Shown here: in pieces, positions 1 through 13,374 of the stretch | Numbering within the stretch: position 1 is the stretch's first letter | Layout of the letters: every line of letters begins with the position of its first letter | Origin: Vanilla planifolia | Lineage: Eukaryota; Streptophyta; Magnoliopsida; Asparagales; Orchidaceae | NCBI GenBank assembly: GCA_023846275.1 | Contig: JAIUJO010000087.1 | Span: forward strand, 1,272,148-1,336,147 | DNA length: 64,000 nucleotides | Direction of reading: 5' to 3' | The notes under the pieces: model-generated | The model's database searches: none | What the model saw: only the letters and a program-made list of their open reading frames with translations | Told to the model about the DNA's origin: nothing | Translations under genes and position numbers: made by a program

Positions 1-296
1 GTGGAGGTAAAGAAGAAGAAGAAGAAGAAGAAGCAAAAGTAAAAGAAGAAGAAGAAGAAAAAAGAGAAGGAGAAGTAGTAGTAGAAGAAGAAGAAGAAGA
101 AAAAGAAGATGGGGAAGAAGAGAAGAGGAAGAAAAAGAAGAGGAAGAAGAAGAAGGAGATGATGAAGAAGAAGAAGGTGAAGATGAAGAAGAAGAAGAGG
201 ATGAAGAATAAGTGGAAGAAGAAGAAGAAGAAGAGGAAGGGGAAGAAGAGGAAGAAGATGAAGAATAGGAAGAGGAAGAAGAGGAAGAAGAAGAAT
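1..296 (+). repeat. (GAA)n-type purine tract
   Basis: This is almost pure A/G on the plus strand. GAA, GGA and AAG triplets dominate, with only a few C or T interruptions. It begins at the window edge, so its true length is unknown, and it ends sharply where a T-run starts near 299. Reading frames through it are only Glu/Lys/Arg-rich low complexity, so I do not call a protein. Long purine/pyrimidine-asymmetric DNA of this kind is known to be able to form triplex structures. Confidence 0.9.
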
Positions 297-3040
297 TCTT
301 TTTTTGAAAAAGTTTAAATATTTATTTATCAATAAAGATATTAACTATTAATTACATATATCAGTAATTAATTAATTAAAACTTTAAATAAATATTTCTT
401 TAGATTCTTATTAATTTGATATATTTCCTATTTTACATTAATTAAAAAGTTTACAAAAATTTTTTAAAAGTTTGCTGTGTGCTTAAATTATAAAAGTTTT
501 TAAAGAACATTAGTTATTTTAATAATATCTCATATTCATTTTATTTTGGTTACTACAATAAAGTTAATTTTTATTCTCATTCCAGAAAGGATGCTTTATA
601 GTTACACATAACCAGTAAGATTTTAAAAAATATGCAAAATATTGTTCAATTAACTTTTGCAAGAAGGTTTATTTTTTAAAATACTTCAAATAAAAATGTT
701 TGATTAATAGAAAAGGAAAATAACAAATGTTATGCAATAAATTAAATGCATAAGCTGTAAAAAATTAAAGTTTATAGACATAAGAAATATTGAATTTTAT
801 AAAATTTTTAAAAATTATAAATAATTTTTTATTTGGTTAACTAACCATAGTTTATGATTATTTTATATCATTACAAATAAAAGAAGAAACTAACTTAAAA
901 TCTTTTCAAATGGTATGCAAAGTTGGTTAGTTTTCTATGACCATGCGAACCAAATATCAAAGTAAAATTTGTTATCACAAATCATTATTGAGTACTACAG
1001 CTCCAAATTATTTTGAACAATTTAGTCGTGATAGTTATCCTAATACCCAAAATGTGAAGCGGTTGTCATTATCATTTTTCAAAACTATTGGAAGTTTTAT
1101 TAAGGATGGGATTAGCATCCTCTTGTTTGATGCTTACACTATTTATTTACATGTTATAACATAAAATTTTAACATTTTTTGTTTTAAAAAAATTAGTTAT
1201 GTAGTTTAGTTTTGGGTAATTTTGTACTTATTATGACAAAATTATTTAGTAATAGAGATATACCTTTTAACATAAAAAATTCCTATTATGATTGTGAATA
1301 TCAATGATTTTGAAAATCTAAATTCGAAAATCAGAAGCATTTAGAATTGCAAGATTGTGTTGTAACACATGAATCTTGATTAGGCTTATTGCTTCAAAAT
1401 GAGCTTATATGTTTATTTATATTATTAATTTTCCTCTCATCCTTATTTCTTTCATGCTATGAATGCTTGATCAGATATGGATATGATTCATAAATATTAG
1501 GAGTTGGTGGTTAAAGATTGAATTATTAAAAAAGAATTTTTGATATGATGTATTTTGAAATATCATAAGAAAAGATGAATATAAGAAAAAGAAGAATCTA
1601 TTACCATATATTACATAGATTCTTAAATTTAAGGAGCTTCATATAGAAGACCAAAAGAGGTCTAAGTAGGGTCAATTTAAAAAAGTGAATTGTGGCTACT
1701 CCGACCCAAAACTAGTATAACAAAAAGTAAATTTTTTTAAGGTGGTGTGGCTATGGCTACATAAGCCATTAAGATGTGCTTGTAATTTAAGAAAACTTAA
1801 CTGCAAAAGGGGAACTTGGAGGGTCCAATTTAGAGGATTCCAAGTAACAAAATGAGATAAAATATGAGGAAGAAGGAGGGTTAAAGCTTTCAAGCAAGGA
1901 TAGATGTTACAAAAGGGAAGTCATCTACACAACTTTTTGAGGTAAGATAACTCCAAAGTTCATGTAATAAATTTAGCTAATATCTAAGCCAAGATAAAAA
2001 GAAATTGCTCTGTGAAAATGTCTATGGAACCTTGGAAATTCATTATGAGAATATTTAGTCATTGTTTTTAGTGAAATGTGTTCAAGAAGGAGGAAATTCT
2101 TTCTTCTTAAGACTAAGTGAGATTTATTAAGTAATTCAATGGTTAAATTTTCACTTTTTCTTATGTAGTGTTTCTAATTTAGCTATAAAAAATGTTGATT
2201 ACTTTATTGGCTATGAATGCAAAGAAAATTACATGATCACATATTACATGTTTGGCTTTGATTTTAGATATATATGGAATATGATATTAGAATAGCAATT
2301 TGGTGATGTAAAGGACTTCTTAACAAAGACATCACCATGTAAAAGAAGTGGAAATTTACATGGCCTTGTTTTCTTATTATATGTCACTAATTGTTAGGAT
2401 CGTTAATATAATTCTTGTTCTTTCTAAGTAGAATTACTATTTGATAATATAGATTGAATGCAATATTTACTTTTTGATTATTACAAGAATAGACAATAAG
2501 TTTTGTGCCATGATAAATATAAAAATGTGCCAAATGTAGACTTAATTATATATTTTTCATTTAAACTTATTGTTCGAATGTATTTTTTATGTGAGGCAAT
2601 ATGATTGTGTTTAAAATTACTCACAAGTTTAGTTGATAACATGATATGGTATAAATGGGTACTTTATTGCTAAAAGCATGGATAAAAAATATATGAAATG
2701 TAATGTGATATTTGTTATACCATAGATTAACTAATAAAAAAGTTAAAGGTACTTGGAAATAAATAAAAAAATTCTAGATAATGTTGCAGTCAACCATTTC
2801 ATTTTTTAGGGTCTACTTGTGAAGCATGGAACCATGGACTTAGCTAAGTTATAAGAGGCATTGGTTCAACCTTCAAGAGAACCTAAACACACTCTAAGAT
2901 GTGTGTCATTCTTGGCTGCTAGTTAGAAAACCTTAGAAGGCTTAGTTTAAGTCCTTAGAAGAAAGCTAGGTTATGCAAAGATGTAATTAGCAACTAAAGA
3001 GTTTGATTATAGCTAAAACTATTAAGGTTAAGGTTAGATA
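297..3040. other. AT-rich stretch, no gene recognised
   Basis: There is no open reading frame longer than about 75 codons and none resembles a known family. The part from about 1560 to 2160 is somewhat less AT-rich and has the texture of an old LTR or untranslated leader. I found neither a second copy nor LTR ends for it, so it stays unclassified. Confidence 0.5.
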
Positions 3041-4960
3041 TTGCTTAACATACGAGTTGGTTGCACCTATTTGTTACATATGTACACCAATTTTTTAGTT
3101 TTTATGCTCTTCTTTTAACAATTTTTTTATAACTTTTTTAATTCTAAGTTTTTGTTCACCTTTCTTAGAATATCTTTGATAGCTAAGTTATAAATTGTTT
3201 CTAATATATTTATGTATTGTTAAGCTAATTATCTTTTAATTTCAATAACAAGATTTTTTATTACGTTATTGTACAATTTTATGATATATCATGTAAATAA
3301 ATCGAATATTTTAAATAAATTTAAATAATTATGATGTCTCTTTTTTTCATTTTTCATTTGAAATTATCCTGTTTTATTTTTCCAATTACTCCTTAAATTA
3401 CTAATATTTTTAAATATTTAAATATTTAATTATTTTTAATATTAATAGCTGATTTATTATACTATAGCAATAGGAAAACTTTTTTTAAAATATTATTCTG
3501 ATTGCTCATCTCGTTTATATATAAATAATCTTGTTTTTAAAATTTTTTCATACAATGCAAATTCTTTCAATATTATGTTCTTCCAATAATTGGCATACTT
3601 TTAACTTCTATTATATTTTTGTTTTAACTGACACCATTTCAAAAAGCTTTGAATTATTTATTTTATGTTATGGCATTTGTGTTCATATATTTAATTTTTC
3701 AAATTGTTTTGCATAGATCACAAAATCAAAATATTTTAGATCATTAAAGTTTTTTATTTATATATTTAATATCAAAACTTTGGTATTAAATAGTTTTTCA
3801 ATTGACAAATTATGTAAATCATTTCAAAAATTAATTTTTTTAACAAATTATATATTATTTATTTTTTGAATGTTTTCATTGAAAAATGTTTTTTTAATAT
3901 TACATTTCCTTGTAGTATTTTTAATGTTTATGATGTATCTTTCTATATGTTTTTATATTTTGACGAGATTTTGAAATTGTATTTTTAAACAACTGTTTTT
4001 CAGGTGGCAAATCACTTTAACATCAATGACTTTCTTATTTGTAAAATATTATTTATGACACATGCACAAATAGAAAATCCTTATGATGACTAGTAATGTT
4101 TTAATATTTGAATTTATATTTAAAGAAAAATTAGAGTTTCACAATATATATAATATATTAATAAATTTTACATTTTTTATTAATTTTTATATCTTAGAAA
4201 TTACTAAAAGCTAATTTAAATATTAATGATATAAAGCTATATTTTAGTATATTATTTTGTAGACATAATGTCAATGTTGTTTCGAATGCAGAAATTATAT
4301 GCTAGGAAATTTTTTATTCTTTTCATAAAATAAAAAAGAAATTAAATTGTAATTAATTGGGAAATTTTTGTGATATTTTATTGACATTATTTTAAATATT
4401 TTTTAGCAACTTTTTTTAACCATTTTGCCTAAAGCTTCATAAAATTTAATTTTTTATTCTATTTTCATAATTATTTTGTTTTATTTTATTTATGTTGCTT
4501 TGTTCTTTATTGAATTATTATTGCAACTATCTGATATATTAAACTTAAAGATTAAACTTTAAAATATTAAATTTTTTTAACAACCATATACCTTGTAATT
4601 TTTTCAAAATATCTACATTAATATGTTTGAAACTATTACATCACTAGGTAGATTTGTGTTCATATCTAATGCAATTGGCAATAATTATCTGAGTCATTTT
4701 TTATGGGTTTTCTATTTTGTAATTTTTTATTTTTTATATTAAAAAATTTTTATTTATTTAATTACTTAAATATTTTATTAATATATCGTATGTGTTTTAA
4801 AATTGTGGTACACTTATTTCATGAGAATTTAACATTTTCTTACCTTATAACATTTTTGTTTAACTAATATTTACTTGTTAAATATATTATGATATTTAAT
4901 TTACAACATTCTTGCATTTGATGTATTTCCATATCTATTTTAAAATTGTTTTCCAATTAG
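3041..4960. other. T-rich plus-strand block, no gene
   Basis: This block is strongly T-rich on the plus strand and has no recognisable protein. The part around 3170-3480 loosely resembles 47450-47790 in the same orientation. Both contain a phrase like 'ataacaagat' followed by an 'acgttat' phrase about 20 bases on, and then a run leading to 'aggaaaact' or 'agaaaactc'. This may be a very old dispersed repeat, but a dot plot is needed to confirm it. Confidence 0.35.
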
Positions 4961-5637
4961 GCACGTCTATGAATGTAGAAATATAAATTGATTTATTAAG
5001 CAAAGAAAAAAAATTATTGTTACATTGAAAGATCTAACTAATCAACATTGTCAAGGAAATTTCAAAAAAATGTTTACATAAAACTATGAAAAGAAAATTT
5101 TTTTGTGAAAATTATGAAAATAAAAAATAGTAAAAACTAAAAATTTATCTAATTTATTAAACATAAGAAAATAATTTACATAGCATTACAAATAAAAGAA
5201 AAAAGTAAAATTAAACAAGAAAATATGAACAAAAAATAAAATGAAAACAAGAAACACATAATATTGCAAATATATTCACAGCACAATATTAATAAAATGT
5301 GATAAGAAAACAAGTTTTACCAAACTAAAGTGAAAGCAAAGTTTCTTGGATGTCAAAATATTAAAATAACAGACACTAAAAAATATCTAAATGACATCAA
5401 AATATCGTGCATTGTTCGTCATGATGTATTGCACATATATTCAAAAAAAAAGTTACGAATGAAAAATAAAAAAATAATAAAACATATAATTTATTAATAA
5501 TAATTTAATGTTATATAAATTATAAATATATATATATTACATAAAATCATGATAAATTTCCTATTGAAGATATATATGAGAACAAGAATTATAAAGAAAA
5601 AGGTAGAATGGAGATCCTTTTACTAAATTTAGATCTT
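4961..5637. other. A-rich plus-strand block, no gene
   Basis: The composition flips from T-rich to A-rich near 4980. No coding potential is visible. If the site at 5638-5649 is a genuine minus-strand primer binding site, this block would be the 5' internal part of that degraded element. Confidence 0.35.
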
Positions 5638-5649
5638 GCTCTTATACCA
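5638..5649 (-). other. LTR-retrotransposon primer-binding-like site
   Basis: The plus strand reads GCTCTTATACCA. Its reverse complement matches TGGTATCAGAGC at 11 of 12 positions. That is the common plant LTR-retrotransposon primer binding site, complementary to the initiator tRNA-Met 3' end. In this orientation the 5' LTR would lie above 5650 and the internal region below 5638. No LTR partner or pol sequence was found, so it would be a solo remnant, and a chance match is possible. Confidence 0.4.
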
Positions 5650-7144
5650 TAATGATAAAAAATAACTAAGAAATAAAAGAAAAGGAAGGATGAACAATCT
5701 TTATTCTCCTCTCTAATTGCTTGCTAAAATTTCAATGATAGAGAAATCAATTATCATTATACAAATTTCATATTTTCATTCATAATGGTTTTTAACATGT
5801 TGATAGTAGGAATCCATGTATCAAAATGATAACTATCATGTATCAAAAAATTCCTTATACAAAAACCATTTCAAAAGAATAAATATTATAAATGTAAAAA
5901 ACTAAGAAATGATCATTATTAATTTTCTAATACAACTTTTTCGATATTAGTTAATTAACCATACAAAAATATTTCATACTTCATGTATTTATACCCTTAG
6001 GATATTTCATTGAGTACAACTTCTATTTTGAAAATGTGACTATTTATTTTATCAAAATAAAATCATATAAATTGGCAAACAAACATAATGCTTTGAGTTA
6101 TATTTGAAATCACGGGAAACAACATTTTTTTTGTGTAGCATAAATTCACCTTATTTTAATAAAATGCATTTGTTGATTAAAACTAAAAATAGATAAACAT
6201 AGGTGGTTATGTTTCAAAAAAGGTAATGTTTAAAATTTTTATTATTATATCAAGAAGTAGAATTATAACATTATTTAGATGTTAATTAGATTCACTTTGA
6301 GTTACCATAGGTGGATAAATTTTAATAAGTTCTTTAGATTTATATTTGTGTTAAAGAAATTAAAAACTTCACATTTGAGCTTATCATTGATGAAATGTAA
6401 GGATGATATATTGAATAATAAGATGGATATTTAAAGTGATAAAACTTTCAAGGCCAAAGTGCCAAGCACTTACTTATCATAACTAAGTTCTTTCAAAATA
6501 TAATATAAATGTAGCCATATAAATCAATCACATAAAGTATTATGTATTTAATTTCCATATGTAATAGCAATACGATATGTTTGAGTTTCTTTAACTTGAA
6601 TGGCTTCACAAAAGTTCAATGAGATGGGTCTAAAAAATGTAATAGTATTGATATTTGTAAATGTAATTAATACAATCCCAAGTAAATAATCAAGTTCTCA
6701 TTAATAAAATTATAGCTTCTTAAAAAAATTAATTTTAAACATATTGAGAGGTTGCACACATTAATAAATTAGATTTTGATAATGGATTAAGTAATTTAAT
6801 ATGTACATGTGTAACATGAATCATTTTATGGTTTTAGTATAATAAAAACACATTTAACTAAGGTATAATTTGAGATGCTTATGTTTAGAATATTGAATGC
6901 AATATTTCACATATTTCAAGGCTAATATGTTTTCATTAAAAATCTAAAAATGGTTAAATATTTTGAAATTTAATTTCTCATAAAATAGAATCTAATCTTC
7001 TAAAAAATATACCTAATATAAAAAAAATAGTAGGTCACAAGTTGCATAAAACAACATCAAAATATAGTAAAGTTTTAATGACAAATTTTTTGAAAACTTT
7101 CTTTCAAAATAAGTTATAATAATCTCAAAAAACGATTTCACGTA

Positions 7145-7873
7145 TTTAGAAGTAGTCAAGATGCAACTACTTTGCTATGTTAATTATTAGTTAGGAAGTA
7201 AAGGAGGCAAGTCACTTGAATCTTTTATTCTTATGGGAGCTACTTGACCAATATGAAGCATAATAATGTTGACATATACACGATAGTGAGGTCATGACTG
7301 GAGTTTTTGATACACTATTGCTCAAGATTAATTTTAAATAAACCAAGTATCAAATGTGGTAACATTATGCCTTCATTTAGAATACAATAAAATGAATCCG
7401 CAATGTGGGTTGTAGGAAAATGTTAAAAATGATAGAAGAAAAGTAAAATGTAGCAGTGTAGCAAGCAGTGATTTTGAAACATAATGATTATTTTAGTGCC
7501 ATAAGCCAGTTACAATTTCTACTTAAATAGAAGTATTTAAGATGTAATTACTTTGCTATGTTAATTATTAGGTTTGATGTAAAGGAGACAAGTCACACGA
7601 AACTTTTACTCTTATGGTTGCTACTTGGCCAACACGAAGCATAGTACTCTTGGCATAAACATGATAGTGAGGCCATTTGTTGAGTTACAGAAAAATTTTT
7701 TTATCAAGAATAATTAAAAAAACACATAGTAAATGTGCTAACAACATGCTCGCATTAAAAATATAATAATTTGATGCCATACTGTGGGTCACAAGAAAAT
7801 GTTCTAAATGAGGAAAGAAAAGTGAAATATTGCAATGCAACAACTGGTGATTTTGAATAATAATGATTATTTG
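7145..7873 (+). repeat. Tandem duplication, two units about 380 bp apart
   Basis: Unit 1 covers about 7145-7495 and unit 2 about 7525-7873, in the same order and orientation. Shared landmarks include 'ctttgctatgttaattatta', 'gatagtgagg' and the closing phrase 'ataatgattat'. The units differ at many positions, so the duplication is old. Neither unit encodes a recognisable protein. Tandem duplication inside an old LTR or a short satellite-like array are both possible. Confidence 0.85.
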
Positions 7874-10800
7874 AATAAATCAAAATAAACTTTGATAAAA
7901 AAAACAATTGACCTTTTGATAATATTTTTAATGATATTTTTATCCACTTGCTATGTAATTTGAATTTAGTTGTTTAGCAAGAAATTAACCTACAATTTTT
8001 TTTATCCACTAGTTATTCAATAGTCTAGTCAGTTTTCCTTTTGAATTTAGGATTAAAGTTACATTCTATTTAAAACCCTATGATTGAAAAAATAGAAAGT
8101 CCTTTTTTAATATTGGCATTATATTTCTAGAAATAACGTTTTCTTTATCTAAAAGAGTACACAATCATAGTTTTCTATCTAGATATTTTAGGTGATTATG
8201 TAATATCTAAATTTTGACTTGAATTTATCTTCACCATGATTGTCGTCCTTTTCGTTGTTATCTTTCATCATAAATCTTATTATAGAAGTTCCTCTTACCC
8301 CTACTATATTAATAATGTTTGGCATGTCCTTAGTCGCTTAAGTCTTAAGCCTTATAAACCATTAGGCATTATATTGATTTTAGCTAGGTTGCCTCACAAA
8401 ATTGTTCAAGTTATGAAATTAAGTGCGATGATAATCCTTATTATTGCCATGGTATCACTAAGAGTGCATAAGTGGTTGTCTTTAAATTCCACATTACTCA
8501 TAACAACCTTTCTAGCAAGAAATAAAGATTTAGTAACCTAAGCCACATCTTTATTCATCATGTTTTGTATATTATTTCATTATTTTACATGTTTGGGGTT
8601 TCTGGATAAAAGTGATAACCCCTAATACAACATAAATTGGCTTTGTTTCGTTTTTAAAAAGCTAGAAATCATTTTCATTCATTTCTTTTACCTTCCATTA
8701 TTAGACTTTAAATAATATTTGCATAATTTACATTTTTTTACTCATTTAATAAATTTATTATATATTGCCTTATAAGCTATTCAATGTTTCTTCTAATTGT
8801 TTAGAAGGACATGTAAAATAGAAGTTGTTAATGTCATCAACCAAAATGGATAGAAATTCATTCTCATTATGGAAATGGGTAAGCTTTGTGTGTGTGATTG
8901 AAATATAAAGAGGCAAAATTCTTGTTACACTCTTCGTTATTTTTGTGTGTCTGATGTGCATATCCATATCATTGAAAATATATTTTTGTATTGGAAGATG
9001 TCAATCATATTAGTATAATATAAATAAATATTGGGTTTGTTTAGTATAAGACTTGAGATGCCTTCCTATGCTCATATTTGAATATTCTTTCTTTCTATTC
9101 TGCTCACTAAATAAATTTTTGCAATACATATGCATCATAAGATGAAGAGTATTAGTTATGACCAAGATTAAATGGATGATACTATAATCAACAATGATCA
9201 TATTAGTCCATTGTTTGCAATTCTTTGTGAACCATCAAACTTGTATGAGCTTCCACATATAGTATGTTATGGTGATGGCCAAGTTTTACCTACGTAATGT
9301 TATGATTTAACAACACCATATTTTGATAGTATTTACATTGTGTTATACTTTCTTTATCTAATAGTCATTAAAGTTGAATTAAGGAAATCATGCACTATGA
9401 TTAATATTGCTCACCACGCACTTTTATTCAACTATTTTTATGTTATGATTTTTTATGCACATGATTAGTAACTCTTAAACGTCAAAGTATGAATCTTATG
9501 AAAATATTATTTATATTACACAAAAAAGGTAGAAACCTTGAATATCTTAATTCTAACCCCATGTAATATGTGAATTACTCCATATTTTAAATGTCATGTG
9601 TTCTATGATGACAAAATATATGAAAGTTTTCTCCATATTAATAATAGTTTTGTATTTATCTAGAATTGATGCTCCATCCCTATATGAGTTGAATTTTTTA
9701 TTATTGTTTTCTCTGCAAGAGTATCGACACATTATTATTTTCTTGGTATAATAAGCTTCACTTTATGTTTAGCAAACTAGTTTCCATACTTGCATCATTC
9801 CATTTGCTATCTCTTATTCTACATTTTCTCTATCTTGGAATAGATTCAATAGCACACTACAATCCACTAAAATGTATAAATTGTTAAATTCAACTTGATT
9901 GCATAATTGAAAACCCTTAGTTATGGCTAATACCATAACTTTAGATGTTATATGATTTATCTAAATAATAAAAACTCATTTCCTCTAAATTGTTCCAAAA
10001 CATTTAAACTACAATAACACTACAACTCACACATGATGTCTCACCAACGATGTATAACGACATCAAGATCTTTGGTTGAGGGAACCACCAAATCACTTCC
10101 ACTGTTGTTTCTTACGTTCTTGCCAATTAATATATGATTCCCAAAAATTATTTGTTTGACATCTTTCTACAAAGTTTGAATGATTAGAAAAAGGCATATT
10201 ATGAAGCAAAAATTCTCTTTAATATTACATATAACATCATGCAATAATTTGAATTAATTGCCCAAAGTTCTTAGTTATGTTAGCTTTTTGATTATTCTAT
10301 GATATTAAAGTGGACAGTGTGATTATGCCCTCTCTATTACAAATTTCATATTGCCTTGCTTGTCTCAAGATGTAATTCATTTCATGATTTTATAGGGATC
10401 AGGTCGCATAACGTGTAAATTATTTTCAAAAGTAGCCCTTACTTATTTAGCTTCCTTATAATAAAAAGCACTTTAGCAATTGAATCTTCATTTTGACATT
10501 GTTGCCACATTCAAGAAAGTTGAAGGTTTATGTTCATTAGGTTATTTGGTAATGGCATAAACTATTGAATATCATCCATGCTAACATTAACAACTTTAAA
10601 GGGCATTTGGTTCTTCATAAGTTTCATCTACCTTTTAGACATAGCTTTTTTTATGTCAAATAAGCCCAAGTAGAATGACAACTAAACTACACATCACAAG
10701 AGACAATATATAAAACATTCATTGTGTTAAACCAATTTGCATCAATTTTAATTAAATATTTCATCCTTTGCATGTTAGCCCATGTGTTGGATTTCATTTT

Positions 10801-11254
10801 TGATTCATCTAAGGAACTTACTTAAATCTTGCATTTCATCATAATAAGAAGACAACTTGTGGACTTTTATCCTAATGCTATGAGACAAAGCAAAGTGTAA
10901 GAGATTTTATCCTCTTAGAATAAGTTGAATAGTTATACATGAGTTATGACCATAATCATCAAGAATAATTCTAGGATGGACTATGAAATTGAACAAATTA
11001 TAGTTTACACTTCAAGAAAAGCTTTAAATGCATTTTTCCATAATGTGTAATATTACCAAAGAAATAAAGGAGGTCAATCCACAATGTTAATAGATATTGG
11101 AAACAATTCACCACAAGAAATGCAAGAGGAAAGGAATTTTGGCTTTTTGAATTATTAACATAAATGATTTTTGCTATATAACGATTATTTTGATCATTTG
11201 AAATCCTTCCTAAGATTTGTAAATATACGACTATTGAAAAAATAATAATTAAAA
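7874..11254. other. AT-rich stretch, no gene recognised
   Basis: The longest open frame is 101 codons (8236-8541, plus) and is hydrophobic without any family motif. Base composition is a little less extreme from about 10000 to 10900, where broken frames exist on both strands, but none could be matched to a family. Confidence 0.5.
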
Positions 11255-11287
11255 CAAATAAATAAATAAATAAATAAATAAATAAAT
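11255..11287 (+). repeat. (AAAT)n microsatellite
   Basis: There are about eight consecutive AAAT units on the plus strand. An open frame on the minus strand runs through this tract and is an artefact of it. Confidence 0.95.
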
Positions 11288-12729
11288 CAATGGATGATTT
11301 CAAACGAGTCTTCCACGAACACAAAGCCTTCATTAAATAATAGTCAACCAAGCCAGGCTTCCATTAAACAGCAATGTTTCCCTTATGGTGGGCATACTAG
11401 AAATCCCAACAACTTCAAATAAATTACAGCCATTTAGGTAGAAAGTAAATTCACATAGCAGCTAGTGAACATTTGTAGGCATTCTTAGATTAGTTGTAAC
11501 CCTATCTATGAATGTTTAATGATAAATTCACAGTTGGAAAGGATTAAACTAATTCTAAGAAAGCGAAACTATTTTAAAGTTTTTATTAGTAGAGTTAAAT
11601 AAAAATTTTGGAATTAGTACTACATAACATTTCTTAATGCAAACAAATACTACCACACCCTCACTAAATTAAGTTTATCACATTTAACTATTTTAAAACC
11701 CTTTCCAACTTCAAAATCATTCAACTACATATTCAACGTTTTTTTGAAAAAGCAAAGTACATTGTTCTACATAATTTCCTTATCAACTTCATGCACCAAC
11801 AAAGTTTGTGGGAACATTTTTATTTATTTTTCACAAGTTCTACAATTGACCAACATTTTCGTAAGATCTTATGCATTACACTTAAAGTAAAGGGAGTTGC
11901 TTTTAGAATTATAGCTTGATTTTGTTTTTGTTCCAAAAGTAGCCATTTTTATGAGGTTGAGTCTGACCCACAATGTCTCAAGAAAGTTTGGCTTTAGCAT
12001 TGTAAGAGAACAATTTAAAATATGTTCCAACTAGTAGAAAATACAAGTCATTGAAAACTAGCACAAGACAAAAATAGTCAATGTGAGGTTGTATTTTTAC
12101 CTTATGGTAATGACATGTCATGCTTTCTCAACTTGCTATGCAATCGTTCACTTTGGTAGAAACAAAAACAACTAAGGTGCTGTTGTTGTTTTTTCATTAT
12201 TACCAACATTTTTTTATTTTCACTTACCAAGAATGTGATTCCTATTGCTACTACAAGTTGAATTATTTGGGACCAATAGTTATTATCGTAAAAAATCTAC
12301 TGAACTTTTAAAACATACAAAGCAAGATCTTTTGAACATAGCACACACATGTTTTCTAAGAGCTATAGTTCTTGAGGGACAATCAACGTAGACACCCTTC
12401 ATAAGATTTTAGTATGGTCATCAATTAGCATTTTTGATGCCCAGAAACCAATAAAAAATGGCTTGACACTTTTGGGGAGTCATTGTATCTTTTCTCTATA
12501 TGTGGAGTTAATATATGGCTTAACATTATATTAGAAGATCAAATATCATGCAAAGAAGGTGAAAAGGACCCAAAAAACTGCCTGCTTTCATCGATGCCTT
12601 TGTTTGTTACCCACACTGATCTTATTTGGTGTAATAAAATATATGTGCCATGTTTTCATAAAATAGATCAATGAATAGGTCTTCAAATTCTAATCTAGAT
12701 CAAGAACTCATATGATTTACAAACACACC
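11288..12729. other. AT-rich stretch downstream of the LINE fragment
   Basis: No gene was recognised. Because the LINE fragment at 12730-13372 is transcribed on the minus strand, its 3' end could lie anywhere in the right part of this stretch. I found no clear poly-T run to mark it. Confidence 0.45.
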
Positions 12730-13372
12730 TAGATAAGTTCCTTTGTGGCTACCCATTAAGGCCAACTTAACTATGCCACAATTTGTGGGATCTGCAAACG
12801 AAATTAAATCTACCAATGCTATGCTTACCTACCATCACACTCTAGAGGCTATGAGAGCCCAAAAAAACTTGGTAGAAGAGACCTTAAAGGATTCGGTGTG
12901 CACTTGAAGGAGAGAAGGATGAAGCTTATGTAAAGCAGGTGCATATATAATAACATCATCAAAATATAGAAGGTGAAAGATAATGGGGCCAGTGGAGGTG
13001 CATCTAAAGCTGAGTAATGCCTGAGCCTCATACTTACGTGCCAACATATAGAAAAACTCTGATACCAAAGTGAATGTATGGGAACGGGGGCAACCCTGGC
13101 ATGGTCCCCTATAGGCCTCAATCAATGGCAGTCTATCTCTATTCAGTAGAATACCAAATCTCGATGAGGTAATGCATGCAAGGACCTACTTGCTCCATGA
13201 TGGTGGGAAGCCAAGGAGTTGCATCATCTCATCAATGAATTGCCATCTCACATTATCATACGCCTGCTCCATATCCACTTTCACAGCCATTAAGCCAACT
13301 TTCGATTAGGAGGAATGCATTCTCGCAACCATCTCCTGCGTAATAAAGATGTTGTCAAACGCTGTCATCTGG
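12730..13372 (-). pseudogene. LINE (non-LTR) reverse transcriptase fragment
   Basis: Read on the minus strand, this is part of a plant LINE ORF2 reverse transcriptase, which copies its own RNA at the insertion site. From upstream to downstream I see: 'FDNIFITQEM' like the conserved DNxLLAQE region; motif A 'KVDMEQAYD' (13255-13284); 'GFPPSW' and 'SRFGILLN', as in the family; 'RGPCQG' in place of the usual RGxRQG; and the catalytic box YFDD (12955-12966), followed by a thumb-like 'TYLGV' near 12735. It is interrupted by stops and carries only about 200 codons, where intact ORF2 proteins exceed 1,000. The fragment is GC-richer than its surroundings. Its 5' end abuts the truncated LTR of the gypsy element at about 13375. 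Confidence 0.85.
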
Positions 13373-13374
13373 CT

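Noticed and set aside
8236..8541. Longest plus-strand open frame outside repeats (101 codons), with the primer-like string 'tggtatcactaagag' at about 8450
   Set aside because: The peptide is hydrophobic without a family motif, and in AT-rich sequence frames of this length arise by chance. The primer-like match breaks after eight bases.
8770..8967. Minus-strand frame containing 'SILVDD', recalling the RT active-site box
   Set aside because: No other RT motif occurs at the right spacing before or after it.
10998..11351. 117-codon minus-strand frame
   Set aside because: It runs through the AAAT microsatellite and has no conserved motif.
12849..13121. Second minus-strand frame overlapping the LINE fragment
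   Set aside because: It is an alternative-frame shadow. The RT motifs lie in the other frame of this stretch.
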